The notes below the pieces were generated by a model that saw nothing but the letters and a program-made list of their open reading frames with translations, ran no database searches and was not told the origin of the DNA. A stretch of DNA of 64,000 bases from a virus: the IMG/VR virus record IMGVR_UViG_3300050120_000230, positions 276,325 to 340,324 of that record; one strand, 5' to 3'. The stretch's first letter is position 1. Each line of letters starts with the position of its first letter. Positions 62,175 to 64,000 of this stretch are shown here, piece by piece. Made by a program: the position numbers and the translations under genes.

Positions 62175-62407
62175 CCGTGGAAAAAAAGCTTGAAAAGCAA
62201 GGCGTCACGCGCTTCAGAGAACGAGAACTCTAGTGCTTTCTGAGAACCCTCATTGGATATGCTCAGATTGTAATACCCGGTAGCATTGATGTCTATCCAT
62301 TCTTCGACACGCGTCATCCACTCAAAATCCCAATGATGTCCGATGATAATTCGAACTGGAAACTCAAGCTTGTGTGCTTTCAGGTTCGCATGTGCTGGCC
62401 GAACCAT
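62171..62407 (-). CDS. DALLFKLFF-family protein (78 aa)
   Basis: Ends FSEARDALLFKLFFHG. Helix FEWMTRVEEWIDINATGYYN. Overlaps both neighbours. A compact family member. Confidence 0.7.
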   Translation of the reverse strand: MVRPAHANLKAHKLEFPVRIIIGHHWDFEWMTRVEEWIDINATGYYNLSISNEGSQKALEFSFSEARDALLFKLFFHG

Positions 62408-62655
62408 TATGTCTCGATATTTTTCAATCTATTCAGCAAAAAATCGGCAAGCTCGCTGGTTTCTGTTTCGTCGAATTGCTCGAAATCATCAAGCGTCATA
62501 TTGCCAGAGCCGAACGCCGATTTGGCGCGGACCAGATTGTAGCAATACGTGCCGTCCGGTCGTTGAAGACCGAAATATTCGCCCAGCCAACCGATGAGTT
62601 CGTCGCGGTCGAACTTCATCAGTGCGAAAACGCGATCAAACTGTTCTTCGGCCAT
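62407..62655 (-). CDS. hypothetical protein (82 aa)
   Basis: ATG 62655 in a TGATG junction. Helical and acidic: MAEEQFDRVFALMKFDRDEL, then YCYNLVRAKSAFGSGNMTLD, then a C-terminal helix. No family recognised. Confidence 0.6.
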   Translation of the reverse strand: MAEEQFDRVFALMKFDRDELIGWLGEYFGLQRPDGTYCYNLVRAKSAFGSGNMTLDDFEQFDETETSELADFLLNRLKNIET

Positions 62656-62987
62656 CAGTCTGCTTTCCGCATCGGCGCCGGGGGTGGCGGGCGGACAGTC
62701 CGAACCCTGATCTGATCTCGAAGTTTGTCCGCCCACTCAAGGCCATAGGGAAGCTCACCCACATGCCACATCTCGTCCCAGAGCCACCGTGGCCGCTTGT
62801 CCCAAGGCCAGCGAGTTCCACCAAGCTTCCAGCGGACATTGGGTCCATTCATGGGATGGCCCGGCGGGCAGATACAATTGAGTCCATCATCAAGAACAGG
62901 ACGATAGCCAACACCGTAGCGTTGGCTAGTCGGAGCGCGATCCAGAATGATGAAAATGAATAAGATAATGAGAACGATTTTCATCAT
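62655..62987 (-). CDS. small protein with N-terminal TM (110 aa)
   Basis: ATG 62987 overlaps the upstream stop. MMKIVLIILFIFIILDRAPT is an N-terminal hydrophobic anchor. The rest is Trp/Pro-rich (RWKLGGTRWPWDKRPRWLWD) and basic. Probably membrane-anchored with a periplasmic Trp-rich part, but not recognised. Confidence 0.6.
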   Translation of the reverse strand: MMKIVLIILFIFIILDRAPTSQRYGVGYRPVLDDGLNCICPPGHPMNGPNVRWKLGGTRWPWDKRPRWLWDEMWHVGELPYGLEWADKLRDQIRVRTVRPPPPAPMRKAD

Positions 62988-63523
62988 TGGCCCGGCCACC
63001 TTGGGTAAATCGGAAGACTGAGAAGGCGAGACAGCAGTCCCTTCTTGGGAACCACGTCAGCGGCGCGCACGGGTGTGTCACCGGCCACGAAACGCACACT
63101 GACGCCCGCTTCGGCGAGCATCTCCTTAGTGACCGCGAACTCACTTTTGTAAGTCAAATCGTCCCAATCTGGCTCGACAGTGATGACTTCTACGATCCCA
63201 GATTGAATGATCCCGCGCGCACAATCACAACACGGATACATGGTCTGAAAGATGCGACAGCCATCCGTGGCTCGACCCTTGCGGGCAGCATTGTAGAGCG
63301 CGTTGCGCTCGCTATGCTCAGTCCAAAGATACTTCGCCGGGCGCTGATGTCGCGCCTCTACTTCGTCGTCGATCTTTCGAGGAAAACCGTTCCAGCCGTT
63401 GGACACTTCGACATTGTCCGTGTCAACAATCACGCACCCAACCTTGCGGCTGCGGTCTTTGCTGAACGTTCCTTTGTTGACGGCAGTGGACATCCACCGC
63501 TCATCCCAAGATTGACTACTCAT
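62984..63523 (-). CDS. dCMP deaminase-like zinc enzyme
   Basis: 179 residues. The zinc site motifs are present: TEHSERNAL (His and catalytic Glu) and YPCCDCARGI (two Cys). DRSRKVGCVIVDTDNVEVSN precedes them, as in deoxycytidylate deaminases (T4 gpcd type), which make dUMP from dCMP for nucleotide supply. The C-terminal 40 residues extend beyond the core. Likely active in phage nucleotide metabolism. Confidence 0.8.
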   Translation of the reverse strand: MSSQSWDERWMSTAVNKGTFSKDRSRKVGCVIVDTDNVEVSNGWNGFPRKIDDEVEARHQRPAKYLWTEHSERNALYNAARKGRATDGCRIFQTMYPCCDCARGIIQSGIVEVITVEPDWDDLTYKSEFAVTKEMLAEAGVSVRFVAGDTPVRAADVVPKKGLLSRLLSLPIYPRWPGQ

Positions 63524-63556
63524 TGAATAATTCTAACTCGCCTAACGCGCGAGGGG

Positions 63557-64000
63557 TTATTTCTTTTTGGTCATCATGGCGCTTTTGCCATACTCGTCTT
63601 CGATGACAGTCCAGACGATTTCGTCCCCGGCATTAAACCCGGCCTTTTCCAATAGGCCGGGCGGGAAGACGATCAGAAACGATTCCGGGTCGTCGGGATC
63701 AGGTTCGATAGTCGCTTCACCGACGTATGGTGGGGTCTCGGGTGGTTCCACGGCGCGCATGGATACGATGGTTGCAATGGAGACGACTTCTTCGCCATCG
63801 GACTGCGTGGCCATTGTTTCGATCTCGACGACCACGTTCTTGCCTTCGAGCGAGATGATTTCACTTTGAGTCATGTTGAACGACGGAGCGGGGGCGATAG
63901 AGAGCCGTTGTCCCGCCGGGTTGGTCAGAACGCTACCGTCGTCTCCGTTGGAATAGACGCCGAACAGTTGCACACGTTCACGTTCCTCTTCGATCCACGC
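63557..64000 (-). CDS. AbrB-like domain protein (5' part outside window)
   Basis: The frame is open to the end of the window, so the true start may be beyond it (GTG 63973 is possible). The C-terminal part has IVFPPGLLEKAGFNAGDEIVWTVIED, matching the SpoVT/AbrB swapped-hairpin pattern. The middle has a Pro/Glu-rich linker. Could bind DNA or be an antitoxin-like regulator. Confidence 0.55.
   Translation of the reverse strand, partial: AWIEEERERVQLFGVYSNGDDGSVLTNPAGQRLSIAPAPSFNMTQSEIISLEGKNVVVEIETMATQSDGEEVVSIATIVSMRAVEPPETPPYVGEATIEPDPDDPESFLIVFPPGLLEKAGFNAGDEIVWTVIEDEYGKSAMMTKKK

Overview
The window looks like part of a large T4-type (contractile-tailed, jumbo-size) phage of an alphaproteobacterium. 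The case rests on four things. Homologues of the T4 neck and tail-completion proteins gp13, gp14 and gp15 can be recognised near the left end. There is a recurring TAAATA-type late promoter, like the T4 late promoter. Genes are packed with ATGA/GTGA/TTGA overlaps on both strands. An XRE regulator and sigma70-like promoters resemble alphaproteobacterial ones. The DNA is GC-rich. The host assignment is inference; no search could be run.

Layout. 0-7.6 kb: virion and lysis genes (neck proteins, a possible tail-fibre protein, a GH19 endolysin, a gp15-like tail completion protein), mostly behind late promoters. 7.6-11.4 kb: large proteins of unknown function behind an early-type promoter. 11.6-13.4 kb: a miniature valyl-tRNA synthetase. 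13.4-20.5 kb: tandem arrays of small paralogous proteins. 20.7-21.3 kb: five tRNA genes and one decayed tRNA. 21.3-23.9 kb: a protein phosphatase and small genes. 23.9-25.8 kb: a miniature leucyl-tRNA synthetase. 25.8-33.3 kb: more small accessory genes. 33.3-40.2 kb: late genes for two ADP-ribosyltransferase-like proteins, an acidic protein, a large protein and an Acb1-like (anti-CBASS) 2H phosphoesterase fusion; these look like proteins packaged in the head and injected. 40.3-42.6 kb: small genes, including a Cys-rich repeat protein. 42.9-47.9 kb: a PrkA / MbcA-ParS-like / YeaH (DUF444) / SpoVR cluster. 48.4-56.8 kb: lipoprotein, RHH and XRE regulators, CysRS, TrpRS and a glycosyltransferase. 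56.8-64 kb: a minus-strand operon with more small paralogues, Thg1 and a dCMP deaminase-like enzyme.

The most interesting points are these. (1) ValRS and LeuRS have both lost the CP1 editing domain. (2) A bacterial stress module (PrkA-YeaH-SpoVR) carries an antitoxin-like gene inside it. (3) Probable head-packaged effectors (ART, ART, Acb1) share a short N-terminal helix that could be a capsid-targeting signal. (4) Two promoter classes, early TTGAC-N16-TAnnnT and late CTAAATA, often abut the start codon so closely that the mRNAs should be leaderless. (5) Several families of tiny paralogues, recognised by C-terminal DAxLFKMxW, C-terminal DMTIARM, or N-terminal LNxLLKMF motifs, fill the accessory regions.
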